This document shows, piece by piece, positions 23,772 to 36,000 of a stretch of 64,000 bases of DNA. The stretch's first letter is position 1. Every line of letters begins with the position of its first letter. The position numbers and the translations under genes are program-made. The notes under the pieces were generated by a model. The model made no database searches. It saw only the letters and a program-made list of their open reading frames with translations, and was not told where the DNA came from. This DNA comes from Tubiluchus corallicola (taxonomy: Eukaryota; Priapulida; Priapulimorpha; Priapulimorphida; Tubiluchidae), in NCBI GenBank assembly GCA_030141605.1, contig JAQGDQ010000298.1, forward strand, positions 1 through 64,000, written 5' to 3'.

Positions 23772-24670
23772 GGCATGCCTGGGCTTTTTATTAATCTGCA
23801 GAATTGGTTCTTGAAAATTTTTAAGCAAAATGTTTTCCCAAGTTCGCGAAAATAATATGATTGTATAATATTTATATTTATTTTCGAAAGTTTCATTTTT
23901 TCTTTTCTTTGATATAAATGCCCGGTGATATTGTATAAAAGAAAATCGTTGTGATATTGATTAAGACATTTGCGTGGTTTTACTTCTCTTTATCATCACA
24001 TTTATTTGTATCTGATATTATTTAACACGTTGCTGTTTTTGAACTTTGTGAGAGCCACTAAGAATCGTGAGATCAAGTCATTAATTTCAATTTTTAAGTT
24101 TTATTTTTGCTTTTCAAATCTTTTAGCCACCTACCTGTGACTTAAAATTGACCGTGAAACATTATCAATATAGTAGCCTGGTATAATTTAGTTTCCATGT
24201 GCAAACAGGCCTTTAGGTATCATTGTGCACTTGGATTCGAGCTGTGTGGACGTAATTTGGCTGCTGATTTAAGTTCTTTAACCTTTTTTATTGCATATAA
24301 ATATTGTGTTCTAGACCAGTATTAAAAAACTACAGACTACTTATTTATTTGCGTATTTAAATTATACACTGTACTAGTTTTTAGTTCAATATTGTCCCTG
24401 ATCTAATTATTTTATATTGAGTGCTTGTTGTGATTTAGTAATGGGTCCTGTATATATTTTAACTGCTGATTTCAAGTTTTTAATACTGTAATTTAAAAAA
24501 AATGTGTGATAAACTTGTCAGGACCTGCTACATTGCCTTGAATCTTGAATTTGTATGTGACTATATTTTATCAAAGAATTTCAGCAACTTAACACATAAT
24601 TATCTGAGATATAAGCCTACTAGCTGAGATGAAAACTAATTATGTTGGTATGTTTTAGGGCATTAAAAAA

Positions 24671-24676
24671 AATAAA
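24671..24676 (+). terminator. Candidate polyadenylation signal AATAAA of the desaturase
   Basis: Hexamer about 900 nt after the desaturase stop. It would give a 0.9-kb 3' UTR, plausible for SCD genes. There is no other support. Confidence 0.3.
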
Positions 24677-24939
24677 TTTGTTCTTTGACACAAAAAAAGA
24701 ACGATGGTGAGACGAGGTTTTTATTTATTTTTTATTTCAAGAAAAATGTTCACTAGCTAATTTCTCGGGATATTAGTTTAAATCTGTGTACTGGTTACTT
24801 CACATGCCTGTGATACAGTCTTCGGCTGCATGAACACGTAGTATATGTCGTGTTCTGAAACAATTGTGTGACTATAGTTGACATGCACTCGGTAAATTGA
24901 CCTTATGAACTTAATCGCATTTATGCTTTGCTTGTAACG

Positions 24940-25460
24940 TTGTTGGCATCCTTCTGTCTCGGAAGACAATGGAGTGTGCACCAAGAGAGTCAGTTATGGA
25001 TCACATTGATGGAGCTGCAGCGTCGAATGTGGCTGAGCAATGCGATCCTTGAACGTCTCCAGGGCGCGCACGCCTGGGCAAGGTGTATGGAGATCATGAG
25101 TTGCCCAGACAACAGGAACCCTCTCTCTTCCTCCCTGGTGTAGTCCAAAGGAAAGCGGAGCGATGCGTTTGGCTGCAGGAGTCAGTGAGCATGCTGCACT
25201 GGTCCACGTTCGGGGCTCCACTCCTTATTTGGAAGTTTTACTCTACACATGGCCGTTGGGTCACTTGACCTCCTCCGCCCTCTAGCCGTTTTCTGCTTGT
25301 GCAGCTCCTCCGCCTAGTGTCAAGATACAGTATGGGTATCCCGCAAGCCTACAGCACCTGGTATTCCTAGGCGGTCACCCATCCAAGTACAAACCAGACT
25401 CTATGTTGCTTAACTTTGGTGAATAGACGAGAATCGGTGTTTTCAACGTGATATGTAACA
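24940..25460 (-). mobile_element. 5S rRNA-headed SINE-like element, copy 2
   Basis: Same architecture as the copy at 4801-5346, in opposite orientation: 5S head at 25343-25460 (minus), body running down to GTTGTTGGCATCC at 24940. The same fused tail behind two separate 5S heads shows the unit moves as one element. Confidence 0.75.
25343..25460 (-). rRNA. 5S rRNA-like sequence (head of SINE copy 2)
   Basis: Reverse complement reads CGTTGAAAACACCGATTCTC, then AGTTAAGCAACATAGAGTCT, GGATGGGTGACCGCC and GTGCTGTAGGCTT. The 5' end is the more decayed part. Confidence 0.7.
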
Positions 25461-25632
25461 GTGTAGCAATAGATTAATAATGCATCCAATCACCAAATTT
25501 ACACAGATTTTTGGGCCGGCATTAACAACCCTAAAACGATTGATTGATTGATTGTTTAGTGTATATTATAATTCTTTTTCTATTATAAAACCTGCAGACG
25601 TTAACTGAGGTGTGTTGTAATACATTCGTATT

Positions 25633-25833
25633 GTGAGGTTAGTATCGTGATGTGTTGTAGCCTAACCTAGCTGTATCGTTACAGCCCTAGCCATCAATGC
25701 TAGGTTAGTATCGTGATGTGTTGTAGCCTAACCTAGCTGTATCGTTACAGCCCTAGCCATCAATGCTAGGTTAGTATCGTGATGTGTTGTAGCCTAACCT
25801 AGCTGTACCATTACAGCTCTAGCCATCAGTGCT
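25633..25833. repeat. Three tandem copies of a ~67-bp unit with embedded palindrome
   Basis: The unit starts GGTTAGTATCGTGATGTGTT and contains GCCTAACCTAGCTGTATCGT. GCTAGGTTAG and CTAACCTAGC form a perfect 10-bp stem in each junction unit. Confidence 0.8.
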
Positions 25834-26328
25834 AGTACATACATGCTTGCATTGACGAAACTCAAAATGAAATTTTGAGTCAATATTGCATATAAGCCTT
25901 GCAATGCCAGCAATATGAATAAATTCACTTCATCGCTTGTCATTACTCTCGCATGTTCCGTAAAATTCTTACATGTTTACAGTAAAATAGGAAGAAACTG
26001 CATGCAAGCCTGCACAAGTTCCCATAGCTAGGATGTATACAAGAATGATCAATGAATTAATCCATTAGCACACCGCAGTAAGCATTGTCTACATGGTCGG
26101 TTAGGTTATGAATTTTATTACAGTAGACTACAGATGTAGTAGACTAAACCCATTTTTGTACAATTTTTACTTTTCCAGTCTTTGAACTACTTTTGGGACG
26201 AGTAAAGACTGTATACTGTTTCAAAAGTAACGTATGAAAACGTGGATAAATTCAGTTCCAAATGTAATAAAACACAGATAAACTCACATCATAGATCAAT
26301 GAACAAATTGGGGTAGAAGTAAATGATT

Positions 26329-26334
26329 TTTATT
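26329..26334 (-). terminator. Candidate polyadenylation signal of the RGG nucleolin-like gene
   Basis: TTTATT on the plus strand (AATAAA on the transcript) about 710 nt after the stop. Another copy at 27031-27036 is only 8 nt after the stop and so less likely. Confidence 0.3.
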
Positions 26335-27043
26335 TCATATTTCACACTGTACAAGATGTTTAGCATGTTTTATACAATAATGAAATACTAAATACATAAA
26401 ACACGTACTTCAGATCTGTTCAGTACTTACACAACACAATCCAGCTCCTTAACCGATGCAGTATTTCTTACATGGAAAATAAGCCGGCAATTTTTAAATT
26501 CTTTCAAAAAAAGTTCATTCAATTTAAAAACAATAAAAAATTTAGACTTGAACAATAATAGACACCAATCTATACTTGATACAAAAACAAAGCGAAGTTC
26601 CATACATAATCATAATTTTGTTAATCTTGCTGCCATTAGTTTGCAAAAGGGTTGTTATTTCATAACGGTCGGTTCAACATACATTTTTGCTAGTTCACAA
26701 AGTTCGTACTTTATTACATTACCTTCAAAATGTAGCCATAATCAAAAATCGTTTTTTGCTACAATTAACCCTGTACCTAGTTAACATCTTAACACTGTAG
26801 TAACCCACAAACATAAAAACACGTACTGTCTTGGTGTCGTATGGAATGTACAGGCCGAGCATCCTCGTAAACTATTTACACGGTTGACTTGCACGATACT
26901 GAATACACGATTGTTCAAGCATGAACCAAAAGGACGTCTTTTAAAGCCCATCTATAGTTTAATTACATACACAAGTAAAGAACACTTTCAATGTATTAAA
27001 ATATTTCAACTGTTCAACTAGAGACATTACTTTATTGTGCATT

Positions 27044-30000
27044 TTAGTCGTCATCGCTGAACGTTTTCTTTTTGTTGAAGCCGCCTCCGCCACCACCACT
27101 CCCGAAACCTCCTCTTCCCCCTCTGCCAAAACCTCCACGGCCACCACCTCTGAATCCCCCACCGCGACCACCTGCAAAGTGATGAAACTGATTTAAGTTA
27201 TGCTACACACAATGAACGCCTGCATAATTTATGCTGTTTTTAGCTACTTGTACAGCTTAAAAAATGTTCATTAACAGTCTGTCAATTTAATTGTATGTCT
27301 AATCGCAATTTACTTATCAATACATACACAGTCAGGAGGCATATACGCTATACAGCACTTGTAATATCAACTTAAAGGAAAACCGGATGATTGTGTAAAC
27401 ATCAGTTCCGAATAAAGAATGCTCTAAAATATGGAAAACTAGTTTCTGTCGTCATATGACGTAGAACCCATTTTCGTGACATCACGCGTTTAAGCAGTAC
27501 TGTAAAACTTACGCAAATGTGCTTGATGCACAAGGGAAGATGCCTACCATTGTACAAACTGTGGTTAGTTTCTGATGTAAGAAATAGCTGTGTTCGGTTG
27601 CCTTTAAGTAATTTCTTAAGCTAATTATTCAAATATAAGAAACAATTGCTAACTTTTATAGGCAAGAAAATGTATATCTTGGACAGTAAATTAAAATGGG
27701 ATTGAGTCTAAACAATCGTCCGGTTTTCCTTTAATGCTACAAATAAACATGTGGAAACACGTCCATGCAGGTACTAGTTTCTGTAAAGTTAAACTGCAAC
27801 TGCATTTAATCAGATGCAAAATTGACAAAATATGGATACTTAAGTATTTTGTCTAATTGGGAGCTAAATGTTGTAACACATTCGCTAGATGATGAAGCCA
27901 ATAATGCAAAATACCTGCTGATGTTTGAATATTTTATTTATCAATTTGTCCCTGATAAAATTAATTTTTTCTGGTTAAGTTTAAGAAGTACATTTTCAGA
28001 AACAGACACCCATACAGCACTCAATTACTAAACTTGGGCAGAACAGAATTTTATCCTATTTGCTGAACAACCAGCAATTGTGGACTCATATAGATCGAGC
28101 GATTAAAGTACAAGACAACACTTCATAAATGTGTAATGTAATGTAATAGTGTAATGCTAGGTAATGTAACTTTATAACTTTGTATGGAAAGTCATTTGGG
28201 ATGTACTTTAAAATTCCCATTTCTTCCCTTTTAGAATTGCTCATGATTTATATGGATTGAAAAGTACCAACATTGCATAAGCTTCAAATGTACATACCTC
28301 TTCCTCCTCTACCTCCACCACCTCGAGGTGAAAATGAATCTCTGGACGACCGGTCTTGCGCGTAGTCTACGTTGATCGATTGGCCATTAATCTGTCCGCC
28401 ACTTTTCATTTGTTTGTACATACGAGTCGCTTCCCCTGGAGTATCGTACTCCACAAAGGCAAACCTAGGGTAAACCGGTATAAATAATGCAAATGTAAAG
28501 CAGCTGAAGATGTATCATTGCAGTGTTATAGGATTTTATGTCAGCTATGTGATAATTTGGTTTACTGGCAATTACCTGTATGTAGTGTGAAACAGACAAA
28601 TTAGCTAAATGTTTTCTCAGGAGACGTCACCAATTTGCATTTTTTATTGGAAGTTTTAACATCAAAATTTTATCAGTTTGTTAAATTCAGAACCAAAGAT
28701 AAATTGTTTGATGTTCATACATTTTGCTGTTTAAAATAGTTTTCAATAAAAACCTACTGCTTTCAGTTTACTGATAGGTTTGATTTGCAAATTGCTGTCG
28801 GTACTATGTAAGATCAGCACGGCTAAGTGCGATTTAAATCAAAGCGGACTACCAAATACTGAAATACATGGCAAAACGTGACGGAAACCCCCATTAAAAG
28901 TATCCCTGGGGAACTGTGTTACACAATTTTGACAAACTTACAATTACAAATATTTCAGAAAATTTAAAAAACTATACAAAGCAATGTAGAAGCATGACTT
29001 GACCATTGAACAGTGCAAAACTTTCTGCAGGTAAACAGTTACCATAACTAAAAAATTTATCCTACAACTTGGATTTATTTCAAATGTCGTACCGCATTAC
29101 AGTCATCGTCTTTGTAAAGCCACTTTGGGACGTCAAGTTAGGCATATTTACATGCTTCTCTTCTAAACGATATACGTTTGGTTTTTTCCAGATTAACAAA
29201 TAACACACTGTGTTCTGTAACGAACTTTGCATACGAGCCAATCATGTTTTTTAATGCCGTTAATGATGGCGCAATAAGAGTAATGTTATAAGCATAGTCA
29301 AGTGCACCTACAAACTGATTTAACAAATAGCGACCTACAGCATGTCTCCCTCAATATGCATCCTACACTATGCGTCAGTAGTAACAATAAGCATTAATTA
29401 CTTACGTGCCATTTTTGCCAAATCTGACATTCTCAGACTCAAATGCCGCTTTCACCTGATCTTCAGTAACACTGCCAAGACGACCAACGAATAATACCTT
29501 GGACACTCCAGCTTCTGTGAAGAAAAAAACACAATTTTCGGTCTCCAGTATTCTTAACAGCCTGTGCGCCTACACTCATATCTCGGTTTGCCGGACAACG
29601 GAAAAATGGGACAAAATCTGGATTAAAAGTCCCGCATACAACAGACACAGTCCGAGGTTTCGTGAGTTGACTGCTAGTTAGCAGGCCATCACTTTGTTTA
29701 CATCACTGCTACCAAGCAGTGTGTAACAACATATTCGTACCTTGTATGTGAGGAGCGGCCCGTAATAGACATTTATGAGATAATTAGGCAATTGATTATA
29801 CAACACCGTGAGTCTAATTCACGGCACCTAGTATGAGTAAATACGGACAATCTGCAATCGGACTGACGTCTCCCCGCTTTTGCCCGGCAAACTGAGATAT
29901 TGTGTAACTGAGTTACTGTATAGTAATCTTACAGACCAAATAAAGACACGGTATGCGATTTTTCTGAAGTGCAGCAACAACCAGCTGCATAAAAGTCACA

Positions 30001-33000
30001 GTAGTAAGATTCAACGCACTACAATTAATAAGTACAGTCGAACCTTGTTATACCTTATATTACAATGTCAGTTTCCATTACATCAATTTAGCCTTTGAAA
30101 AGCACAATCATCGTTTTTTTCATCTGTCTGTTAACAAGGTTGATAGACAGAATTCCACTTTACAAACGTTGCTTGCAGTTTTATTAGCTAGATTTAAACT
30201 CAGGTGTAGTAGCTACCATGCTAACAGTAGGCGGCGCTAATAGCAAAAAACGGACAACTAGCTTTTAACGAGAGTTTGCAATGATTGATTGGAACTCTTC
30301 ATTTTAATGAATCTTGAGGTAAAGTTTTGCATGGAGATTAACAAAATGGTGCCCCAACGATATAACAAAACATTTATACACACGAGACAAATCGTACGTA
30401 ATTTTTGTTAAAGAAACATTATTACACTTGCAAACAAAGTACCTGACACCAACATATAAATTTTTAAAGACATGAACAGTCTGCTGTTAACTGATAAATA
30501 ATTAATAAAAGCCTTCAGACAAATGCCTCGTTTTGTCAACATTGTGTCAATGTGTGGATTAAGCACAATGATCTGACTCGTCATCTTTCGTCATCACCAG
30601 GCACCATTGATGTTAAAAGCACATATTTCTTCAATTTATCAGCAAGCCCACGTCTCTAATATTATAGTATAATGTGTCTTGCATGCAATTTTGAAATATG
30701 TAACGGCAAATATACGAAAAATGAGTTCTATTCTGTCACTTGGTCACCCTATTCCATCATTACATAAAACTTTCAAGTGGTTTATCGGTAATTTTCTTTA
30801 GTAAGTACCTCGGGCAGACAGAACGTTTATCAAAGTTTATTGAAATAAAGTGCTACACACAGCAGTTTGACAAAATACTGTCAACAGGGCCAGATTAAGA
30901 TCTTTTGTGGCCCTGGGATAAGGAAATTATGGGCCACTCTCAGAAGGAGCCACTCCACCCTCTAACTTGCCCACACCCGTTTGAATGTTTTTACTCGTGA
31001 TACACTTTAGCGATAGTTATATTGTTTGAGGTAAACTTATATCAAATTCTTTATATAAACTGGAATAACTAATTTTGTTATCACTAGGCTCATTCATATA
31101 TTCCATTCATTTGCTTTAAAGAGCTCAAAACCATCAGAACATTTTACATAAAAAATGAAGGGCTTGCCATTTGTTCCTCATAAACATATCCAGACATCAT
31201 ATTTTAGAGACCACAACAATTAGTATGATTAGTATGCTGGTACGTTCTTTCACAGAAATCTACTTTTGTGCTTTGAAGCACAAGAAAACCCTCCACTTGT
31301 ATAAAACTTAAAAAATTCGTCTTGAAATTTTATACCACTGACTTTTTGCATGCATGGCTTCCGTCAGCAACAACGCTGTATAAAATGTGTAAATTTAAAC
31401 TCACGTGATGAAAGTTAGATGCAGTCATTTTAATGATAAGTCGTTTGATACAAGTTTAGATAACACTGGGTAAAGTTAGAAAAATAATCAGAGCATTCGT
31501 AGCATACAAGGTTGCTAATTAAGTAAAATTTTAAATTACTGTATCTTGTCAATAAGATTAAAAATACGTTTTTGGCTAGTGAGTGGCTCGCCCTGGAGGG
31601 GAGTCAGTGACATTTTACCAATTGGCACGAACATTTTAAATTACTATTTCTAGTTACATAAATCTTTCCAGCACGTAAGCGAAATGATAAGTAATATAGA
31701 TTTGGATGGAAAGTTTTTTGCACATAATTGCTTTTTATTTCTCTGATTTACGTAGGTGACGTCATGCAATGACGATTTTGGAACAGTATTGTCAGAGATT
31801 TAAAATGAAAACAAACAAAAATTATTTTTAACGCGAATGCAATATATGCATAAAATTGCTATAAAGTAATAGAGTTTTTCAAGACAATTTTTCCGAAACC
31901 CCTTTCAGGTACCCCTTTTTCTTGTTCTTAAACTATACAGTGAGCATGAACTGCAAATGATCCAAACATACACAAATTTAAATCATTCAATGTTTTCATA
32001 TCATCAATATTTCCGCTAAATAATAAATTTAATGAATGATGTTTCAAAACAAATATTGACAGTCCTATTCAGTGATACTAAAGTACATACCTCCACTAAA
32101 AGATTTTGGTCGGTCGCCTCGTCCACCAAAGCCTCCGCCAAAGCCTCCTCCGCGACCACCTCCTCGACCGCCACCACGGTCACCACCTCGTGGAGTTGCT
32201 AGTTCCACATACAACTCGCTGCCGTTGAAATCATAGCCCTATAAATGGATTTCATAAAACCAATTATGAAGATTTAAATCATCACTGGTCGTTTGTGTAC
32301 AGGTACTGTGGAACTGCAGCGCCCAATATTTTCACTCAGTATTATCGATAATATTCAATATAATAAGCCTTTTTTCTTTAGTTATTTCTTTATACTTGCA
32401 CGAAACCAGAGCACATCAGGACAGTACTGTTTGCTTCACAGCCCAGCACAGTGGCGTCTTTGGCTGTTGTGCGCATGCACCCATGCACACATCTGAGCCC
32501 AGGTAGAAAAAGTACTGTTGCTCACACAGTTTGTTGTCAGCTGTCACGTGCTTACCGCGAATGGATCAAGCTTGAGCTGCGATAATTTACACTGTTAGTA
32601 AGCAAAAAATATTTTTTCGTTTAGGATTTTATCAAGATTATGTATAAATTTTGATGTTTGCTTGTTAAAAATTAAAATTACAAATTACAGCATTAAAATT
32701 GTGTGTTTGTTTTGTTTTACACAGTATTAAGACAATTGGTAAACATTTTCTGAAGTAGCAGCACCCCGGCTTAATTTCAGCTATGAGCTGCCACTGGAAA
32801 TCATTGCCTGCAAATGCGGTACACAAATGCAGGTAGTACAATAAACAATAGCATGAATGCCTTCAGACAAATGCCTCGTTTGTCAACACTGTATCATTGT
32901 GTGGATTAAGCACAATGATCTGACTCGTCATCTTTCGTCATCACCAGGCACCATTGATGTTAAAAGCACACATTTCTTCATTGTATCAGCAAGCCTAAAC

Positions 33001-36000
33001 ATTAGCTTAAATTTCTTTATAGGTTTCTTTGTTATATTTTTCCAAGTTGTTGAGATATCAGTAAAATAAAGCCTGCACACTAAATGACATTTATGGTAAT
33101 TTTCAGATTATGTGATTTTTTTTAATAAAATTACTGCACACCTGAAATTCTTCCAGCTTTGCTTTAGCCTCATTTTCATCCTTGTATTCCACATGACAAT
33201 AACCCTTAAAAACCGGAGGCACTCGAACATCAACGGCCCCTGTGAAAATTTCTTGAACATCTTCCAGAGACGTGCCATCGGGTAACCCCTTAACAAATAA
33301 TGTCGTTGAACCGGCCTGTTGTCTTGTCTTTTTTGCTGTGACTGTGCCAAACCTGGATGGTAAAAAATTTGAACATGTAAATTGTGTTGCTAAATTCTTT
33401 CACACGAAAAACCGTGAATCTAGAACATTCTATGTCAGTCAGTATCAGGACCGTAGAGTCGGTACATTAAATTCTTGACTCAGGCTTCAAATCCTAGAAT
33501 TTTAGAAGATCAAACTCCGACTAGGAATCCTAAAATTTCAGATCGAATTCCGGTGCCTTTAAAGCTACAGTGGAATTCCATCACTACTTATTATCGAAAA
33601 ACAGTCTAGTTGCATAGACACCAATAAGAAATCGCCCCAAGTAAGTGGAGTTTGAGTTTGTCTATTTTTTACCAACCCCAACACCGACTCGTCTAACAGT
33701 AAGTATACTCCTGAGGCCCAACTCCGACTCCAAAACCCTAATTTTTAGCAACTCGGACTTCGACTCCTTTACCAATAAGTTTACTACCGACTCCAACTCC
33801 ACGGTCCTGGCCAGTATATTATTAATGTCATCTTAATGATATTATTATATTTGTAAACCTTCAAAATCAGTAATGGGAGCCCCGAAGGCGGACCAGTGCA
33901 GCATGCTCACTGACCCCAGCAGCTCCTGCAGCCAACCTGGTGCCAAACGTATCGCTCCACTTTCCTTTAGACTACACCAGGGAGGAAGAGAGGGGGTTCC
34001 TGCAGTCTGGGCAACATTAATTTTAGATAGGGAGAGGATCAGTGTGTATGTAGTCACTGGACCCATACAATTATACTGAAGGTAAGTCAGCTGGTAGAAT
34101 GTAACAAGATTAGCACATAGATGGCAGCACCTAACTACACTGTACAATTCCAACTTCCACAATCATTAACAATGATACACTCATGCAGAGATGCTCTACT
34201 AACTATATATATATATATTGAACATTCTTACGAGCAATGAGCACATTTTCTATAATCCAGAATCTGCAATTAAGTATGTACAATTAAACTATTAGTACAC
34301 AACTATTAACAGAATCACAATGATATGATAAAAGATTGGTTCTGCAAGAGCAATCGTTTAAGTATGCTTTGCATTGGCAGAATCTGTTGAGTAGTAAGAA
34401 CTTGGGTCTCAGCAGTGAGATAGTGATTCGGACAATAACGACAATCAAAATGCAAAAGACGTGGGTTCGAGCCCCGGTAAAATATTCATTTCACTCGCGC
34501 AAGTTTCATTGACTACACATTTGTAAACGAACACGCAATCATTTTGCTTCTCCCCAAACACGAGCAGGTGCTAAATGCTCACATAGGCACTTCTTCATAA
34601 CCACTCCACAGCAAACTGTTTGTTCATAAATGCTTATAAACATAATTTAACTTTAATATACACATGCTACAACAGAGCTAGTGACATTATAGACTATTCT
34701 AATTTAGAAAACTCTTATGAGAACAACACTTGATGATTTACTTACACTTTATGACCCTCTGATCGTATTTCTTCAATAAATATTCCATGGTCTCGGAAAT
34801 ACATTGATACATCATGTTGAGTTTTCAATGGCAGTCCTTTTAACGATAATGTGACACTTTCTGAAATTAGCACACGATCGTGAAAACATGATTCCGAAAT
34901 TAGGACATGATCAAGAGAAAATAATTCACTACTAAATAAATGTTTGTGAATGATTTCAGTTTAATTTTCTAACTAAAAAAGCATTCAGGGAAAAGCAAGC
35001 ACAGGAAAAAATATGGAAATTCCAAGGCTCAATACTAGCGATGGGCGAGTAATAGATTAATCGAGTTAATCGTGGTTACAAATATGTATAAATCGATTTA
35101 TTCGACGATTGAACAAATTCATTTAATCGAGAACAAAATATACGCATGTTAGGAAGTGTTTTAGCACAAATAAACCGGTTTTTTGCATTTTTTTCTTCAT
35201 TTTCTCATCTTCCACAATGCACACAATTGTGAACCACAGTGTTACAAACTCTGGGCTCCAAATTTGCCGACACGTGACGTGTTCAGTGACATAGTCATAA
35301 TGTAGTCAACGAAAAAACAGGTATGTGCCTATAAACATAGTTCACAAGTATGAAAATGGCAGGCAATGATGAAGCTGCGAAGACGTTATAGGCTATATTT
35401 CACAGCAATCATACATTATACTAAATATAAAAATATTGGCTAAAACACTAAAAATCGCTGCAAAAGATAATCGTACTATCGAAGTACAAGAACAAGATTA
35501 TAATCAAATTTCAAAATTTCAAAAATCGTCCATCACTAGTCAATACTCATTCCTTACCCATTTTAGGTCCGTCATCTTCAATTACTTTATCTTCCTTTTT
35601 CGCCTTCTTCACAACTGGTTCCTTTTCATCATCATCTTCATCACTGGACGACTGAGCTTCGTCACCTTGGCCCAATTTTCTCTTTTTTTGCTTCATTTTG
35701 TTTTCTGTGGCAGTAGGTGCATCCTCATCGTCGTCGTCGTCATCATCATCTTCGTCATCTTCATCCTCATCTGAAGATTCTTCTTCCTCGTTCTGTTTTG
35801 CCATTAATCCTGTATTTGTTTCTACTTGCTGATTATCTTCATCCTCGTCGTCTTCGTCTGACGATGATTCTTCGTCTACCTGCATCTTTTGAGGAGCAGC
35901 TTTTGTTTTCTTTTGGCTTTTAGCTCCAGGTGGAGCTGTAGGCTGCTCGTCTTCATCTTCTGACTAGAAAAAGACAAAATAAGTTACAAGAAATGAAGAT

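Larger units (their letters stand above)
23772..27043. other. Convergent intergenic region, desaturase to RGG nucleolin-like gene
   Basis: This contains both 3' UTRs, one 5S-headed SINE copy (24940-25460), and three tandem copies of a ~67-bp repeat (25633-25833). No coding exon was found. Candidate polyadenylation signals are listed separately. Confidence 0.5.

Noticed and set aside
29138-29326. 62-residue minus-strand frame that superficially resembles a reverse transcriptase fragment
   Set aside because: It has a YxYxxxLIAPSLTALKNM-like stretch that could come from an old non-LTR element, but it is too short and isolated to call.
32857-33069. 70-residue frame with Cys/His residues resembling a zinc finger or transposase fragment
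   Set aside because: It overlaps the duplicated intronic segment. The copy at 30522 does not keep the frame, and the Cys/His spacing fits no finger.
34432-34495. Possible tRNA gene (GTGGGTTCGAGCCCCGGT resembles a B box)
   Set aside because: No convincing acceptor or D/anticodon stems can be built. It is more likely a tRNA-derived repeat fragment.
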